From Roseibium sp. HPY-6 (GTDB lineage Bacteria > Pseudomonadota > Alphaproteobacteria > Rhizobiales > Stappiaceae): a stretch of 64,000 bases of DNA. The notes beneath the pieces are model-generated. The model worked only from the letters and a program-made list of their open reading frames with translations. It searched no databases and had not been told where the DNA came from. Each line of letters starts with the position of its first letter. Within the stretch, counting starts at the first letter, position 1. The translations under genes and the position numbers were made by a program. This document shows, piece after piece, positions 46,818 to 55,720 of the stretch. The DNA lies in contig NZ_JBEWCD010000002.1 of NCBI RefSeq assembly GCF_040530035.1, positions 1,302,001 through 1,366,000 on the forward strand. The letters are read 5' to 3'.

Positions 46818-48230
46818 TTAAAGAATTCGACCAGGATTCAGAAGGTTTTTTGGATCAAGGTCCCGCTTGATACGTCGCATTAACATCAACTCCGTTTCGG
46901 ATTTGACGTCAGCAAGAAGGGGCTTTTTCAACCGGCCGATACCATGCTCTGCGGAGATGCTGCCACCAAACTCACCAACGATGGAATGTACGATCTCATT
47001 CATCTCGTCCCATTTGGCGAGATATTCATTCTTATCGGCGCCGACAGGCTGGCTGACATTGAAATGTATGTTGCCGTCTCCGATGTGGCCGAATGGCACA
47101 GGTCTGCAGCCAGGCACAAATTCTGAAACAGCCGCGATAGCTTTGTCCAGAAACTCTGGAATGTGGGAAACCGGCACGGAGACGTCGTGCTTGATTGACC
47201 CGCCTTCCGGTTTTTGCACCTCGGACATACCGTGGCGGATGTGCCAGAAGTCGTGAACCTGCGAGAGGTTCTGGGCAAAGGCAGCGTCTTCAACGAGCCC
47301 TTCTTCAAAGGCCTCGCCGAGAATGCTCTCCAGAAGATCTCTAATGGGAAAGGCTTCGGAACCGCTGGACAGCTCCATCAGGACATACCATTCATGGCTG
47401 CCTTCGAGTGGATCACGAGCCGCTTCCAGATGCTTCAGGCAGAATTCGAGGCCGACCCGTGGCATGATTTCGAACCCGGTCAGAACAGGTCCGGCCTGCG
47501 CGCGTGCCGTTGTAAAGAGCTTCAGTGCGGCCTGCGGATCCTGCAAACCGACAAAAGCAGCCTCGAGTTTCTTCGGCTTCGGAAACAGCTTCAGCGAGGC
47601 CGCGGTAATTATCCCCAGGGTGCCCTCCGCGCCGATAAATAATTGTTTCAAATCATAACCGGTATTGTCCTTTCTGAGCGTCCTGAGACCGTCCCAGATC
47701 TCGCCGGTCGGCAGTACGACTTCCAGCCCAAGAACCAGATCACGGGTGTTGCCATAGGCCAGCACGGCAGTGCCGCCGGCATTGGTGGAGATGTTGCCGC
47801 CAATCTGACACGAGCCCTGTGCGCCGAGCGCAAGGGGGAACAACCGGTCGACTTTTTCGGCTTCACCCTGGAGCGCTTCCAGCACCACGCCGGCTTCGAC
47901 CGTGATGGTGAAACCGGCCGGATCGACATCTCGAACCTTGTTCAGACGTGTGACCGATAAAACGATTTCATCCCCGGTTTCCTGCGGGATTTGCCCCCCG
48001 ACAAGTCCGGTGTTCCCGCCCTGTGGTACGATCTTGAGGTCGTGTGCATATGCATAGGCCATGATCGCGCTGACCTCTTGGGTGCTGCCGGGCCGCAGCA
48101 CTATCTCTGTCACACCGCGATAAAGGTCGCGCCACTCGACGAGGTAGGGTGCCTGGTCGGCCGGGCTGGTCAAGACGTTCGCAGAGCCGATCAATTCAGC
48201 GAAACGGTCGGCGTGTGCAGTGCGCTCCAT
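46818..48230 (-). CDS. FAD-binding oxidoreductase, D-2-hydroxyacid dehydrogenase type
   Basis: A 470-residue flavoprotein of the VAO/GlcD family. The FAD-binding PCMH domain is seen in IVLRPGSTQEVSAIMAYA, IVPQGGNTGLVGGQ and LGAQGSCQIGGNISTNAGGT. The C-terminal FAD-oxidase domain has PFGHIGDGNIHFN and SISAEHGIGRLK, carrying the histidines used for metal and substrate binding in D-2-hydroxyglutarate and D-lactate dehydrogenases. It oxidises a D-2-hydroxyacid and passes electrons to a quinone or ETF carrier; which acid is not determinable. Start ATG at 48230 has GAGGA eight bases upstream; a longer open frame to 48488 overlaps the fabI leader. Confidence 0.9.
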   Translation of the reverse strand: MERTAHADRFAELIGSANVLTSPADQAPYLVEWRDLYRGVTEIVLRPGSTQEVSAIMAYAYAHDLKIVPQGGNTGLVGGQIPQETGDEIVLSVTRLNKVRDVDPAGFTITVEAGVVLEALQGEAEKVDRLFPLALGAQGSCQIGGNISTNAGGTAVLAYGNTRDLVLGLEVVLPTGEIWDGLRTLRKDNTGYDLKQLFIGAEGTLGIITAASLKLFPKPKKLEAAFVGLQDPQAALKLFTTARAQAGPVLTGFEIMPRVGLEFCLKHLEAARDPLEGSHEWYVLMELSSGSEAFPIRDLLESILGEAFEEGLVEDAAFAQNLSQVHDFWHIRHGMSEVQKPEGGSIKHDVSVPVSHIPEFLDKAIAAVSEFVPGCRPVPFGHIGDGNIHFNVSQPVGADKNEYLAKWDEMNEIVHSIVGEFGGSISAEHGIGRLKKPLLADVKSETELMLMRRIKRDLDPKNLLNPGRIL

Positions 48231-48399
48231 GAGCGGGATCCTCGTAAACTTTAACAGGAAAATCGCGCGCCACCATAGTGTGTGATTGTGCGGACGTCGA
48301 CGGTGCATCCTGTCGCCCCGGATCTTGAAGGAACCAAACCCTTGTGCCATAGGAGGCCAGCCCGTTCGGGCGGCAAGGGAATTCTTTTCGGAGATGAAG

Positions 48400-49218
48400 A
48401 TGGCGGAAACGCGCGGACTGATGAACGGCAAACGCGGCCTGGTCATGGGCGTTGCAAATAACAAGTCAATTGCCTGGGGTATTGCCAAGGCGCTGGCCGA
48501 CGCTGGAGCCGAGCTCGCGCTGACCTATCAGGGTGATGCCCTGAAAAAGCGGGTCGAGCCGCTTGCCGAACAATTGGGTGCGATCGTTGCAGGCCATTGC
48601 GATGTGACGGAAGGCGAGACAATTGATGCCGTGTTCAGCCTGCTGGAAGAGAAGTGGGGGAAAATCGACTTTGTCGTCCATGCCGTCGCCTTTTCCGACA
48701 AGGCGGAATTGACCGGGCGCTTCGTCGATACGTCTTCCGATAACTTCGCGCGCACCATGGACATCTCCTGCTACTCGTTGACAGCCGTCACGCAGCGCGC
48801 GGAGAAGCTCATGCCAGAGGGCGGTTCGATCCTCACGCTTACCTATTACGGCGCCGAAAAGGTTATGCCGCATTACAATGTCATGGGTGTTGCAAAGGCG
48901 GCACTTGAAACAAGCGTGAAGTACCTTGCTATGGATCTCGGCCCGCAAAACATCCGGGTTAATGCTATCTCGGCGGGTCCGATCAAGACGCTTGCAGCGT
49001 CCGGTATCGGTGATTTCCGCTATATTCTGAAATGGAACGAGTACAATTCGCCGCTCCGGCGGACGGTCACGATCGAAGAGGTCGGCGACAGCGCCCTGTT
49101 CCTGCTGTCTGACCTGGGAAGAGGCGTGACCGGTGAAATTCAGCATGTCGATTGCGGCTACAACATCGTCGGTATGAAAGCAGTGGACGCGCCGGACATA
49201 TCCGTCGTCAAAGACTGA
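48400..49218 (+). CDS. fabI: Enoyl-[acyl-carrier-protein] reductase (NADH)
   Basis: A 272-residue SDR-type enoyl-ACP reductase, the last step of each fatty-acid elongation round. Cofactor motif GVANNKSIAWGIAKALADAGA and the active-site pair Tyr-x6-Lys in YNVMGVAKAALE (with TLTYYGAEKVMPHY before it) identify FabI. ISAGPIKTLAASGI is the usual substrate loop. Start ATG at 48400 has GGAG six bases upstream; ATG at 48394 is in frame but too close. A terminator follows, yet the histidine phosphatase gene begins just beyond, as in several Rhizobiales. Confidence 0.95.
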   Translation: MAETRGLMNGKRGLVMGVANNKSIAWGIAKALADAGAELALTYQGDALKKRVEPLAEQLGAIVAGHCDVTEGETIDAVFSLLEEKWGKIDFVVHAVAFSDKAELTGRFVDTSSDNFARTMDISCYSLTAVTQRAEKLMPEGGSILTLTYYGAEKVMPHYNVMGVAKAALETSVKYLAMDLGPQNIRVNAISAGPIKTLAASGIGDFRYILKWNEYNSPLRRTVTIEEVGDSALFLLSDLGRGVTGEIQHVDCGYNIVGMKAVDAPDISVVKD

Positions 49219-49227
49219 CACCTTTGG

Positions 49228-49256
49228 ATGGCCGGCAAGACCGGCCATTTTCATTT
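49228..49256 (+). terminator. Terminator after fabI
   Basis: An 8-bp stem ATGGCCGG/CCGGCCAT with a CAAGA loop, followed by TTTCATTTC, ten bases after the fabI stop. The T-tract is interrupted, so partial read-through into the next gene is likely. Confidence 0.7.
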
Positions 49257-49291
49257 CTGCCCTCAATGCGCTCCATCTCCCGGGAGGATGT

Positions 49292-49939
49292 ATGACAACC
49301 CTGCAAACCGCTGCGCCATCCTTTCGACTGCCCAAGATGCACGATCCCGAACTCTTGATTTTCGTCCGACACGGCCAAACGGATTGGAATGCCGAAGGGC
49401 GCATGCAGGGGCACATCGACATTCCGCTGAATGAGACAGGCCGAGAGCAGGCTGCAGCAAACGGATATCGCCTTTGTAAATTCCTGGAAGAAGAAGGCCT
49501 GGATCCGCGCGCGCTTGATTACGTCGCCTCGCCGCTGGGTCGTACCAGGACGACGATGGAGCTTTTGCGCAGGGGCATGGAGCTTGATGCCGGTGCCTTT
49601 CGGCTTGAAGAAAGACTGCTGGAACTGACATTCGGTCGATGGGAGGGCTTCCGCCTTGAAGATCTGGCCGACGAAGAGCAGGACCTCATTTTGCAGCGAC
49701 GCGCAGACAAATGGCGCTTCGTGCCTCCCGGGGGTGGCGAAAGCTATGAAATGCTGATGGAGCGCGTCGGCGCCTGGCTTCAGACTGTTAAGCGTCCCAC
49801 TGTCGTTGTTTCACACGGTGGCGTTTACCGCGTGCTGCGAGGCATGCTGGAAGGCTTGGAAAGCGCGCACGCGCCGAAACTGTCGGCTCCGCAGGACAAG
49901 GTCTTCGTTTGGCGTGAAAGCAGCTTCACAGAGGTTTAG
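49292..49939 (+). CDS. Histidine phosphatase family protein
   Basis: A 215-residue phosphoglycerate-mutase-like enzyme. The catalytic RHG motif is FVRHGQTDWNAEGRMQGHIDIPLNETG near residue 28, and the second His lies in VVVSHGGVYRVLRGML. Known relatives are phosphatases rather than mutases; the substrate is uncertain. It follows fabI in a gene order seen in other alphaproteobacteria. ATG at 49292 has GGGAGG upstream. Confidence 0.9.
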   Translation: MTTLQTAAPSFRLPKMHDPELLIFVRHGQTDWNAEGRMQGHIDIPLNETGREQAAANGYRLCKFLEEEGLDPRALDYVASPLGRTRTTMELLRRGMELDAGAFRLEERLLELTFGRWEGFRLEDLADEEQDLILQRRADKWRFVPPGGGESYEMLMERVGAWLQTVKRPTVVVSHGGVYRVLRGMLEGLESAHAPKLSAPQDKVFVWRESSFTEV

Positions 49940-49952
49940 TAAGCATTGTGAT

Positions 49953-49978
49953 AAGATGTGTGATGCATCACAGATCTT
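49953..49978. promoter_or_regulatory. 26-bp near-perfect palindrome (operator candidate)
   Basis: The perfect 14-bp core TGTGATGCATCACA at 49959-49972 is flanked by AAGAT on the left and ATCTT on the right, with one mismatched pair between. The total symmetry is 24 of 26 bases. TGTGA/TCACA arms recall CRP/FNR-family sites, but here they are 4 rather than 6 bases apart. It lies 14 bases after the histidine phosphatase stop and about 80 bases before the orphan gene at 50059, with no T-tract, so an operator is more likely than a terminator. Confidence 0.6.
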
Positions 49979-50058
49979 GGAATCGTGAATAACATATATT
50001 CTCAAGTATCCCTTGTGGGAGATTGAGGGGCTTCGCAATAACAAGTCGGAGCTATATT

Positions 50059-50646
50059 ATGAGTGTTATTCCTGGAATCTGCCTATGCGGTGCACCCGGT
50101 GCTCCTGCATCGAGATCAAACCAAGTTCACTATTCCCTTCATGAATCTGGCTTCACGGATGACAGCGCACCGCGCGCCCGCGGACAGATTTTTCAAAACG
50201 TATCGGGGATGGGTATGAACGAGCGGGTGACACCCACCGGAAGTTCGACCGTATCGATAAGATCCGAGTACCCGTTCGATATAATCGAATTCTACTTGAG
50301 TGATACAACGGTCGGCGAATATCTGGCTGACATCTCCAATCCCCGAATTTGCACGGGCTATATGGCGGCATCCGTGCCCAGTGCGGACGGATCAGCGCAT
50401 AGGTATGGACGTGGGCAGTATTTCGTCGTCAACAGGGAATTGGCACAGCGCCTCGTTGGTCCGACCGGGGGAGCTGTCAAGTTTCCGGGCACCGCTACAG
50501 AAGAATTCCTTCAGCGCTGGATGGAGTATTTGGAAGAAGTGCGGAATCAGGACGAGGATATTCTGGCGCGCCTCGAGCTTGCGCAGGCAATTTCAAGAGG
50601 AAGCATGAACCAGGCAGTTGTCGCCGTGCTCCACTTCCCCCGGTAA
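50059..50646 (+). CDS. Orphan hypothetical protein
   Basis: A 195-residue protein that I do not recognise. It starts MSVIPGICLCGAPGAPASRS, contains EYPFDIIEFYLSDTTVGEYLADI and HRYGRGQYFVVNRELAQRLVG, and ends in an acidic helix (FLQRWMEYLEEVRNQDEDILARLELA) and AVVAVLHFPR. The central Arg/His/Tyr-rich patch could be an active site, but no family can be named. It appears soluble, with no signal peptide. Start ATG at 50059 has GGAG seven bases upstream; a GC-typical third position supports coding. It stands between a striking palindrome and the DUF3095 gene, in the same direction as both. Confidence 0.7.
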   Translation: MSVIPGICLCGAPGAPASRSNQVHYSLHESGFTDDSAPRARGQIFQNVSGMGMNERVTPTGSSTVSIRSEYPFDIIEFYLSDTTVGEYLADISNPRICTGYMAASVPSADGSAHRYGRGQYFVVNRELAQRLVGPTGGAVKFPGTATEEFLQRWMEYLEEVRNQDEDILARLELAQAISRGSMNQAVVAVLHFPR

Positions 50647-50766
50647 TTTCAAACGCGGATGCGGAGCATGTTCACAATATTGTTTTGAACTGCAAATGAT
50701 CGGTTCTTCGTACTTGAACGTATTTCGCGATGTTAAGGCCAGTTGAGCCCGGCAATCAGGGGGTTG

Positions 50767-51948
50767 ATGATGAGCTCGGTCACTACGGACAATTTTTATT
50801 CCGAGCTGCCAAGCTTTTCAGATTTCAGCAACGTTGCGGATCTGGGGAACTATCGACCGGTGCCTGACGGCTGGTATGTCCTCGCGGCGGACATTGTGAG
50901 TTCTGGTGAAGCCGTTGCCAACGGTCGCTACAAGGACGTCAACATGACCGGCGCGTCTGTCATAGCGGCGGTCTTGAACAGCGTCGGACGCGAGCGCGTG
51001 CCGTTCGTCTTCGGCGGCGACGGCGCTATGCTCCTTGTGCCGGCGGACGACCTGCAGAAGGGGAGCGACGCCCTTGCGGGTGTCGTTGACCTGGCCCGTC
51101 AGGTTATGGAGCTTGAGCTTCGCGCCGCGGCCATTCCTGTCGCCGATATCAGGCAGCGCGGCGGTGATATCAGGGTGCGCAAATATCTTTTGAGCCCTGG
51201 CAATCATCTGGCGATGATTGTTGGTGACGGGCTGGAGATCGCCGACAATATTCTGAAAGACCCGGAAGCGGTGACGCCTTACGCAATTTCGCCCGACAAC
51301 GTGGCTTTGCCTCCGCTGGACGGATTGTCCTGCCGATGGGAACCGTTGCCTGCCCGTAACGGGCACATAGTCTCCTTGATCGTGAAGCCGGCCGGCCAAA
51401 GGCCCTTGAGCGAACTTATGGACAGGGTTGGCGAGGAAATCGGTTTCAACCCGCTGATCGATGAGGCACGAACGAGACTGGCAGACAAGACGCGATTGAA
51501 ATTCCGCTTCCCGCCGAAGGGTCTCAGACTTGAGGTGAACCTCGCGTCGGCCGGGAACCTCGCGCGCGGATGGGTCAAGACCTGGGTGGAGTGCGTGTTT
51601 TTTGTCTGGAGTTACACAACCGGCATGCGCGTGGGACCATTCGATCCGAAAAAATACTTCCGGGAACTCAGCCTCAACACGGACCATCGCAAGATCGGCG
51701 ACAGCCTTCAGCTGGTTTTGGACCTCACGCCGACACAGCTTTCTGCGCTCCAGACGTGTCTTGCGACAGCTTATGAAGACGGCGACGTCATTTTCGGGCT
51801 CCATGTTTCGAATGAGGCACTCATGACCTGTTTCGTTCAGGATATAGGCAACAGTCAGCACATCCACTTTGTCGACGGCTCCAACGGCGGCTTGTCCATG
51901 GCGGCAGCGGAGTTCAAGAATCGGCAGGCTTCGTCTTCAATGGTCTGA
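50767..51948 (+). CDS. DUF3095 protein, nucleotide-cyclase-like
   Basis: A 393-residue DUF3095 protein. The N-terminal half shows YVLAADIVSSGEAVANGRYKDVNM and PFVFGGDGAMLLVP, a spacing of an Asp-bearing strand and a GGDG turn that recalls class III cyclase and GGDEF-type folds. The C-terminal block is IHFVDGSNGGLSMAA. No cyclase activity has been shown for the family as far as I know, so the fold comparison is inference. Start is ATG 50767 or 50770, with AGGGGG just upstream. It follows the orphan gene by 120 bases and may share its promoter. Confidence 0.78.
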   Translation: MMSSVTTDNFYSELPSFSDFSNVADLGNYRPVPDGWYVLAADIVSSGEAVANGRYKDVNMTGASVIAAVLNSVGRERVPFVFGGDGAMLLVPADDLQKGSDALAGVVDLARQVMELELRAAAIPVADIRQRGGDIRVRKYLLSPGNHLAMIVGDGLEIADNILKDPEAVTPYAISPDNVALPPLDGLSCRWEPLPARNGHIVSLIVKPAGQRPLSELMDRVGEEIGFNPLIDEARTRLADKTRLKFRFPPKGLRLEVNLASAGNLARGWVKTWVECVFFVWSYTTGMRVGPFDPKKYFRELSLNTDHRKIGDSLQLVLDLTPTQLSALQTCLATAYEDGDVIFGLHVSNEALMTCFVQDIGNSQHIHFVDGSNGGLSMAAAEFKNRQASSSMV

Positions 51949-52009
51949 GCGTGCGCCATCCAGGTTCATTCAGGCAATATGATGTATTCGGGCAATCCTC
52001 CGGTACGTC

Positions 52010-54292
52010 TCAGGCAGTGGCTGATTTCTCGTTGAAAAAGGGGTTCGACTGAACGGTGAAGTTCTTTTTGAGGATCATTGCCGCAAGTTCGACTTCCGGA
52101 ACAGCTTTGGACACGAGAAATCCCTGGATGACGTCGCAGCCGTTCCGTGCAAGCCAATCGCGTTCCCCTGGCGTTTCAACGCCTTCCGCCAGCACGCTGA
52201 TATCGAGGCTTTTCGCGAGGTTGATCAGAGCGCTGGTGAATTTTTGCAGGTCCTTGTTCGTGTCAACGCCGGACACAAAACTGCGATCGATTTTAACGCG
52301 GTCGATCTTCAGATCCCTCAGGCTGGATATGCTGGAGTGTCCCGTTCCGAAGTCGTCAAGCTCGATGAAGAAACCGAGATCGGAGAGGTGGGCGATATTC
52401 TCCTTGATTGGCTTTGCCTTGTCCTCGTCAATCATGACCGCTTCGAGAATTTCCAGGCTGATCATGGAAGGGTTCAGTCCGGCGTCCAGAACGTGACGGT
52501 GGAGCGCGCCCACTGCGGAGGCGTTGCTCAGGAGATCGGCCGATATGTTGAGCCCGAAATGAACAGTTCGCCGGGTCTTGCCAGTAAATTCGGATGCGAG
52601 CTCAAGTGTCTTTTGGCGGACGATTGCCTCGATGCGGTCCATATAGCCCGCCTCTTCAGCGGCAGGCAGGAAGTAGCCCGGAAAGCGGACGGTCTGATGG
52701 TCAAGCCAGCGAACCAGCGCTTCTGCACCGATGATCTCACCAGTGTGTACATCCACCTGCGGCTGGAACCAGGGAACAATCTCGCCGTTGTTCATGGCGC
52801 GAAGCAATTGCTTGGCAATCTCGCCATTTTCCTCAAATGCAACCCGCATTTCAGAGGTGAAGCGTTCCACTTTGCGCGGTGCTTTTTGTTTTGCAGAGCG
52901 CAGAGCAAGCTCGGCATCGACAAGCAACTGGTCGGTTATCGGGTCTCCGGCGTTGCTGATCAGCAGACCGGCATTTGATTCAAGGACCAACTTCTGGCCT
53001 TCAATTTGGCGTTCCCGGCCAAGTTCCCGGATGATCCTGGCAGGAGTGTCTTCAAACGACGCACTGTCCGTGAGATCGGGGCGCAACAGCATGAACTCAG
53101 TGCCGCCCGTCCTGCAGAGGAAATCCTCGGCTTCGGCGAATTGGACGAGCTGCTCGGCAACGTCCCGCAGGATCGAGTCGCCGGACTGATCGCCGAACAG
53201 GTCGTTGATCTTCTTGAAATGACGCAAGTCCAGGATGACAAGGCCAATCCGGTTCGGTGTTTCACGGTCGGACAGGCCGCGAAGGGTCTTGAGGAGCGCG
53301 CGCCGGTTCGGCAGCCCTGTCAGCGGATCGTGGAAACCGAGGTTCTCAAATTCTTGCTGTGTTCGGTCAGCGAGCGCCCGGCTGAGCGCAACCGCGATCG
53401 CAAAGGCGGCGATGATGACGAGGCCGCCCACAAGGCCCGCCAGCGCAACCGCAAACATGGTCTCGGCCCGCTGGTGCTGCAGGTCCGCATGCAGATAATC
53501 AACGGTCTCCTGCCAAAGGTTGAAGATGGCGCGTACAAAGTCCGGTTGGACTTTGTTCAGCTCACCGTTGGCAATATCCGCACCAGTGGTCCCCTTAATG
53601 GTCGATGACAGAAGTTTGGAACCTGCCGACTGGTAGGCGAGATTGGCGCTTCGATAGGCAGCAGCCTTGTCTCTGAGCGAGTCGGCTTTCGGACCCTGTA
53701 GATCCATGAAGTTTTCTTTAGTCGCACGGGAGGCGGTATCAGCAGCGACTTTGAACTGTCCTGCTTGGACTGGAACAAGCATCTTGTCCCAGGTGTTTAT
53801 CGCGTCTTTTCCGGCAAGCATCTCACCATTGTTCACCATGACCGATGTTTCAATGACGACGCTCAAAAGCGTATCGTTGATGAGATGCGGAAACTCGGAC
53901 GTTTCGAACGAAGACGAAGAACTGAGCCGCGAATGCTGCGCAATTGATGATGCGAGCGACCTGGCTTTGCGCAAGGCGTCGGGGATGCCCTGTTCGTTCA
54001 TGAAGCCGCTGAGGTCTGCGACAAGGCTTTGCTCTCGTGCGGAGACATCGAAATCAGCCAGCTGTCGTACCAGCAGCTCAGTCGGCTGCTTTACGGTCCC
54101 GGTGAGCGCCTTTTCCTGCATCAGCGGACCGAGCGCCTGTATCAGATTAAGGCCGGCGAGACTGCGGTCTATCGAGTTTACATCTTCGAACTTGCTGTGA
54201 AACCAGAGCGAGGCAAAAAGCAGGCAGGGTGCCAGCAAAAAAACAATCAGACCTGTCAGCCAACCTCGGATGTGCACTTCTGTGCCCCACAT
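52010..54292 (-). CDS. Degenerate GGDEF / intact EAL membrane protein
   Basis: A 760-residue membrane protein. One helix near residues 8-30 and another near 280-305 enclose a large periplasmic domain of about 250 residues with helical character. The GGDEF domain is degenerate: TGGTEF replaces GGDEF (about 396-400), and the metal strand reads DLRHF instead of DLDHF, so diguanylate cyclase activity is unlikely. The EAL domain retains GAEALVRW (about 522-530), NISADLL, LEILE, ELDDFGTGHSS, KIDRSF and LAEGVET, consistent with c-di-GMP phosphodiesterase activity. Start ATG at 54292 has TGGGCGG upstream. It is convergent with the DUF3095 gene. Confidence 0.9.
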   Translation of the reverse strand: MWGTEVHIRGWLTGLIVFLLAPCLLFASLWFHSKFEDVNSIDRSLAGLNLIQALGPLMQEKALTGTVKQPTELLVRQLADFDVSAREQSLVADLSGFMNEQGIPDALRKARSLASSIAQHSRLSSSSSFETSEFPHLINDTLLSVVIETSVMVNNGEMLAGKDAINTWDKMLVPVQAGQFKVAADTASRATKENFMDLQGPKADSLRDKAAAYRSANLAYQSAGSKLLSSTIKGTTGADIANGELNKVQPDFVRAIFNLWQETVDYLHADLQHQRAETMFAVALAGLVGGLVIIAAFAIAVALSRALADRTQQEFENLGFHDPLTGLPNRRALLKTLRGLSDRETPNRIGLVILDLRHFKKINDLFGDQSGDSILRDVAEQLVQFAEAEDFLCRTGGTEFMLLRPDLTDSASFEDTPARIIRELGRERQIEGQKLVLESNAGLLISNAGDPITDQLLVDAELALRSAKQKAPRKVERFTSEMRVAFEENGEIAKQLLRAMNNGEIVPWFQPQVDVHTGEIIGAEALVRWLDHQTVRFPGYFLPAAEEAGYMDRIEAIVRQKTLELASEFTGKTRRTVHFGLNISADLLSNASAVGALHRHVLDAGLNPSMISLEILEAVMIDEDKAKPIKENIAHLSDLGFFIELDDFGTGHSSISSLRDLKIDRVKIDRSFVSGVDTNKDLQKFTSALINLAKSLDISVLAEGVETPGERDWLARNGCDVIQGFLVSKAVPEVELAAMILKKNFTVQSNPFFNEKSATA

Positions 54293-54605
54293 TAAACCGC
54301 CCAAGCACTATTCTAATAAACGATGAGCATTAAAGATTGGCAAATACATGCAAGAAATCGCGAGATGTTTTTATAGATGTCAAAAATAAGCATGTCTCAA
54401 AGACGGTAGATCTCAGCTCACAACAATAGTGGAGCCGGTCTTCCGGCATTTGCCAAGCGCACACAAACGGCCGGACTTGGCTTGGTCTGACCGGTCGGAA
54501 ACTTCATTCAACAAGGGCAAAAGCGAAGGAAGGCTTGAGCTTCGCAGCGCTTTGCCTTATCGCTCGGCGCCTGATCTCTTTCCTGCTCACGATTTGGATC
54601 CCTGT
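54293..54605. other. Intergenic region, GGDEF/EAL gene / aroC
   Basis: 313 bases between divergent genes. An open frame in phase with aroC extends back to 54429 but shows no chorismate synthase similarity. It should hold both promoters; no palindrome or repeat stands out. Confidence 0.55.
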
Positions 54606-55691
54606 ATGTCCCACAACAGTTTCGGTCATTTGTTTCGCGTCACCACCTGGGGGGAAAGTCATGGCCCTGCGATCGGCTGTGTCATTGACGGATGTCCGCC
54701 GCTGATCCCTTTGACCGAAGCTGATATTCAGGGCTTTATGGAGAAGCGCAAGCCCGGGCAGTCCCGCTTCACAACCCAGCGCCGGGAAGCTGATGAAGTC
54801 AAAATTCTCTCCGGTGTCATGGCGGATGAAGACGGTGTGCAGAAAACGACTGGAACGCCGATATCCCTGATGGTGGAAAACACCGACCAGCGCTCCAAGG
54901 ACTATTCTGAAATAAAGGATCGGTTCAGGCCTGGACATGCAGATTTTACGTATGACGCTAAATACGGCATTCGGGACTATCGCGGCGGTGGCCGGTCCTC
55001 CGCGCGGGAAACGGCAATGCGCGTTGCCGCTGGTGCGGTCGCACGGAAAGTCCTGCAGGGCGTTACCATTAGAGGTGCACTGGTTCAGGTCGGAACACAG
55101 ACGATCGATCGTGGCAACTGGGACTGGGCCGAGGTCGGCAACAACCCCTTCTTTTCGCCGGATGCCGCTGCTGCGGCAAACTGGGCGGACTATCTGGACG
55201 GTGTACGCAAAGCGGGTTCTTCGGTCGGTGCCGTAATTGAAGTCGTCGCCGAAGGCGTTCCAACAGGCTGGGGCGCACCGATATACGGGAAACTCGACAC
55301 CGAGCTCGCCGCTGCAATGATGTCAATCAATGCGGTCAAGGGGGTCGAAATCGGCAACGGATTTGAGGCCGCCCGTCTTACTGGCGAAGAAAACGCCGAC
55401 GAAATCCGCATTGACGACGTGGGCAGACCGGTATTTTTGACGAACAATTCCGGCGGCGTGCTGGGCGGCATCTCAAACGGTGATCCGGTGGTGGTTCGCT
55501 TCGCCGTAAAACCGACCTCGTCGATCCTGACAGAACGCAAATCAATCACCCGTCAGGGCGAGGAAGTGGACGTCATGACCAAAGGCCGTCACGATCCGTG
55601 TGTCGGGATCCGCGCCGTACCGGTTGGTGAAGCCATGATGGCTTGTGTGCTGGCCGACCATTTCCTGCGCCACAGGGGACAGGTTGGATAA
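54606..55691 (+). CDS. aroC: Chorismate synthase
   Basis: A 361-residue FMN-dependent chorismate synthase, the last step of the shikimate pathway. Signatures are [20 protein letters not shown] at the N-terminus, [31 protein letters not shown] and KPTSSI. Start ATG at 54606 (MSHNSFGHL) matches the family N-terminus. The ribosome site is weak. In several Rhizobiales aroC is found near fabI, as here within 6 kb. Length is normal. Confidence 0.96.
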   Translation: MSHNSFGHLFRVTTWGESHGPAIGCVIDGCPPLIPLTEADIQGFMEKRKPGQSRFTTQRREADEVKILSGVMADEDGVQKTTGTPISLMVENTDQRSKDYSEIKDRFRPGHADFTYDAKYGIRDYRGGGRSSARETAMRVAAGAVARKVLQGVTIRGALVQVGTQTIDRGNWDWAEVGNNPFFSPDAAAAANWADYLDGVRKAGSSVGAVIEVVAEGVPTGWGAPIYGKLDTELAAAMMSINAVKGVEIGNGFEAARLTGEENADEIRIDDVGRPVFLTNNSGGVLGGISNGDPVVVRFAVKPTSSILTERKSITRQGEEVDVMTKGRHDPCVGIRAVPVGEAMMACVLADHFLRHRGQVG

Positions 55692-55720
55692 GGGCGTCGA
55701 AAGCGCAGCAGGAGAGAATT

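Noticed and set aside
48231..48488. N-terminal extension of the FAD oxidoreductase
   Set aside because: Similarity and a good ribosome site support ATG at 48230; the extension overlaps the fabI leader.
54429..54605. N-terminal extension of AroC
   Set aside because: The family N-terminus is at 54606 and the extension has no similarity.
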